Source: Myroides pelagicus (GTDB lineage Bacteria > Bacteroidota > Bacteroidia > Flavobacteriales > Flavobacteriaceae). From it: DNA of 38,781 nucleotides. Within the stretch, counting starts at the first letter, position 1, and every line of letters begins with the position of its first letter. The translations under genes and the position numbers were made by a program. The notes under the pieces are model-generated. The model was given only the letters and a program-made list of their open reading frames with translations. It was not told the origin of the DNA and did no database searches. Below, in pieces: positions 37,176 through 38,781 of this stretch. Where the stretch lies: assembly GCF_009711055.1 (NCBI RefSeq), contig NZ_WMJY01000027.1, positions 1 to 38,781 on the forward strand, written 5' to 3'.

Positions 37176-37238
37176 AAATACTTGTATATATTCCCTTTAG
37201 CCATTTCCTCTATTTTTAATTCTAAAAAAATAATTATT

Positions 37239-38531
37239 ATGGCTTATTACTTTACATCTGAGTCTGTAAGTGAAGGACATCCAGATAAAATTGCAGATCA
37301 AATCTCTGATGCATTAATTGACAACTTTTTAGCTTTTGACAAAGACTCAAAAGTAGCTTGTGAAACCTTAGTTACTACAGGTCAAGTAGTTCTTGCTGGT
37401 GAAGTAAAATCTCAAACATACTTAGACGTACAACAAATTGCTCGTGATGTAATCAAACGCATTGGTTATACTAAAAGTGAATATATGTTTGAAGCAAACT
37501 CATGTGGTATTCTATCTGCTATTCATGAACAGTCTTCTGAGATTAACCAAGGAGTGGATAGAAAAAGCCCTGAAGAACAAGGTGCTGGCGATCAAGGAAT
37601 GATGTTTGGTTATGCAACTAAAGAGACTGAAGATTACATGCCATTAGCTTTAGACTTATCTCATAAGTTGTTACAAGAACTATCAGTATTAAGAAGAGAA
37701 AACAATGAAGTAACTTATCTTAGACCAGATGCTAAAAGCCAAGTTACACTTGAATATGATGACAACAATACGCCTATTCGTATTGTAACCATTGTTCTTT
37801 CAACGCAACACGACGACTTTATCAAACCAACTGATAATACAGTTGAGGCTAAAGACATCGCTGAAAAGGCTATGCAAACGCAAATCACCAAAGATATCAA
37901 AGAGATTCTGATCACTCGCGTATTAAATAAATACCCACAGTACAAGTATCTATTCGAAAACAATGAAGAAATTGAATATTTAATCAATCCTACAGGTGTA
38001 TTCGTAATTGGAGGACCTCACGGTGATACAGGACTTACAGGTAGAAAGATCATTGTAGATACTTATGGAGGTAAAGGCGCTCACGGTGGAGGGGCATTCT
38101 CTGGAAAAGACCCAAGTAAAGTTGACCGTAGTGCAGCTTATGCTACTAGACACATTGCCAAAAACTTAGTTGCAGCTGGTGTTGCGGATGAGGCTTTGGT
38201 ACAAGTATCTTACGCAATTGGTGTAGCCAAACCTACAGGTATCTATGTAAATACCTATGGTACCAATAATGTTAACTTAACAGATGGGGAAATTGCTGAG
38301 AAAGTAAACAATCTATTTGATCTAAGACCTTACTATATTGAAACTAATCTTAAATTGAGAAACCCTATTTACAGTGAAACAGCTGCTTACGGACATATGG
38401 GACGTAAACCTCAAGTAGTAACAAAAACATTTACTAGACCAGGTGGTGAAACTAAAGAATTAGAAGTTGAATTATTTACTTGGGAAAAACTTGACAGAGT
38501 AAATGATATTAAAAAAGCGTTTAATATATAA
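37239..38531 (+). CDS. metK: S-adenosylmethionine synthetase
   Basis: 430 residues, longer than E. coli MetK (384) but normal for this phylum. It makes SAM from methionine and ATP. Motifs: [15 protein letters not shown] near the N-terminus (active-site His and Asp), [12 protein letters not shown] with the methionine-binding loop, [21 protein letters not shown], and [19 protein letters not shown] in the C-terminal domain with the phosphate-binding GKD. Start at ATG 37239 ([13 protein letters not shown]) fits the family; an in-frame ATG at 37164 would add 25 residues and lies inside the riboswitch. A strong terminator follows. Confidence 0.97.
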   Translation: MAYYFTSESVSEGHPDKIADQISDALIDNFLAFDKDSKVACETLVTTGQVVLAGEVKSQTYLDVQQIARDVIKRIGYTKSEYMFEANSCGILSAIHEQSSEINQGVDRKSPEEQGAGDQGMMFGYATKETEDYMPLALDLSHKLLQELSVLRRENNEVTYLRPDAKSQVTLEYDDNNTPIRIVTIVLSTQHDDFIKPTDNTVEAKDIAEKAMQTQITKDIKEILITRVLNKYPQYKYLFENNEEIEYLINPTGVFVIGGPHGDTGLTGRKIIVDTYGGKGAHGGGAFSGKDPSKVDRSAAYATRHIAKNLVAAGVADEALVQVSYAIGVAKPTGIYVNTYGTNNVNLTDGEIAEKVNNLFDLRPYYIETNLKLRNPIYSETAAYGHMGRKPQVVTKTFTRPGGETKELEVELFTWEKLDRVNDIKKAFNI

Positions 38532-38562
38532 TTAAACTCAGCTATCAATAGCTTTACAAATA

Positions 38563-38611
38563 AAAAAAATAAGCAGTAGTATATATTAATATTCCTACTG
38601 CTTATTTTTTT
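38563..38611 (+). terminator. Terminator of metK
   Basis: Perfect 17-bp stem (38563-38579 with 38595-38611), 15-base AT-rich loop, A-run and T-run ends. Begins 31 bases after the stop. The remaining sequence to 38781 shows no recognisable gene. Confidence 0.92.
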
Positions 38612-38781
38612 ATGTATATTCATTAAATGTAATAATGGTAGATATATTGATATTTCTCTAACTAATCTACATATAATAACTTTTTTGAATAAAAGACATT
38701 CTACCTTATATACTTTTCGAAAGGTTTAATTTTTTTCTACTTAGATTCAACTGAAAAGTAAGAATACATCGATTCTAAGTG

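Noticed and set aside
38612..38781. Search for a gene in the right edge
   Set aside because: AT-rich with frequent stops; nothing recognisable.

Overview
The window is chromosomal, AT-rich DNA that reads as a member of the Bacteroidota, most likely the family Flavobacteriaceae (a Myroides- or Flavobacterium-like genome; the genus is a guess from protein character). Reasons: nearly no Shine-Dalgarno sequences, several TAnnTTTG -7 boxes typical of this phylum, a SAM-II-type riboswitch in front of metK, and gene sets found together mainly in this phylum (DUF2520 protein-kdsC-maf; SpoIIM-DUF4129-DUF4350-MoxR-DUF58; zinc protease-RimK fusion; LETM1-related protein). I see no rRNA, tRNA, CRISPR, insertion sequence or prophage gene.

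Layout. 1-3.5 kb: an ABC-F ATPase (minus) and a divergent lipoprotein with a thioredoxin-like fold. 3.5-6.4 kb: a truncated haemoglobin (minus), then a tightly coupled plus-strand operon: DUF2520 oxidoreductase-like protein, KdsC-type phosphatase (Kdo/LPS), Maf pyrophosphatase, small MscS channel. 6.6-13.7 kb: an RDD membrane protein (minus), divergent from a six-gene run, SpoIIM-like, DUF4129, DUF4350, MoxR ATPase, DUF58 and a SpoU/TrmH RNA methyltransferase. This is the best candidate for an incompletely understood system: a MoxR ATPase with a von Willebrand-like DUF58 partner and a set of membrane proteins. 13.7-14.1 kb: a non-coding gap with a terminator, a triple 11-bp tandem repeat and a possible decayed reading frame. 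14.1-18.3 kb: SpoT/RelA, a Fur-family regulator without CxxC, and purA. 18.4-22.8 kb: OstA-like protein, class III aminotransferase, TPR protein. 22.9-25.7 kb: aroE and a five-repeat DUF349 protein. 25.8-29.6 kb: gyrA followed by a secreted TPR protein (minus). 29.9-32.4 kb: clpC. 33.0-35.6 kb: zinc protease-RimK fusion and a LETM1-related protein. 35.6-36.9 kb: two tandem beta-carbonic anhydrases (minus). 37.1-38.6 kb: SAM-II riboswitch and metK.

Most genes are core housekeeping or envelope functions: stringent response (SpoT), purine synthesis (PurA), aromatic amino acids (AroE), DNA topology (GyrA), proteolysis (ClpC), S-adenosylmethionine (MetK), LPS (KdsC, OstA). Intrinsic terminators, many with perfect stems, mark most transcription-unit ends. 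The points that most deserve checking are the metK riboswitch with an in-frame AUG inside the aptamer and a competing 7-bp pairing, the 25-bp perfect palindrome upstream of the RimK fusion, the ABC-F protein whose two degenerate motifs fall in the same composite ATP site, and the MoxR locus.
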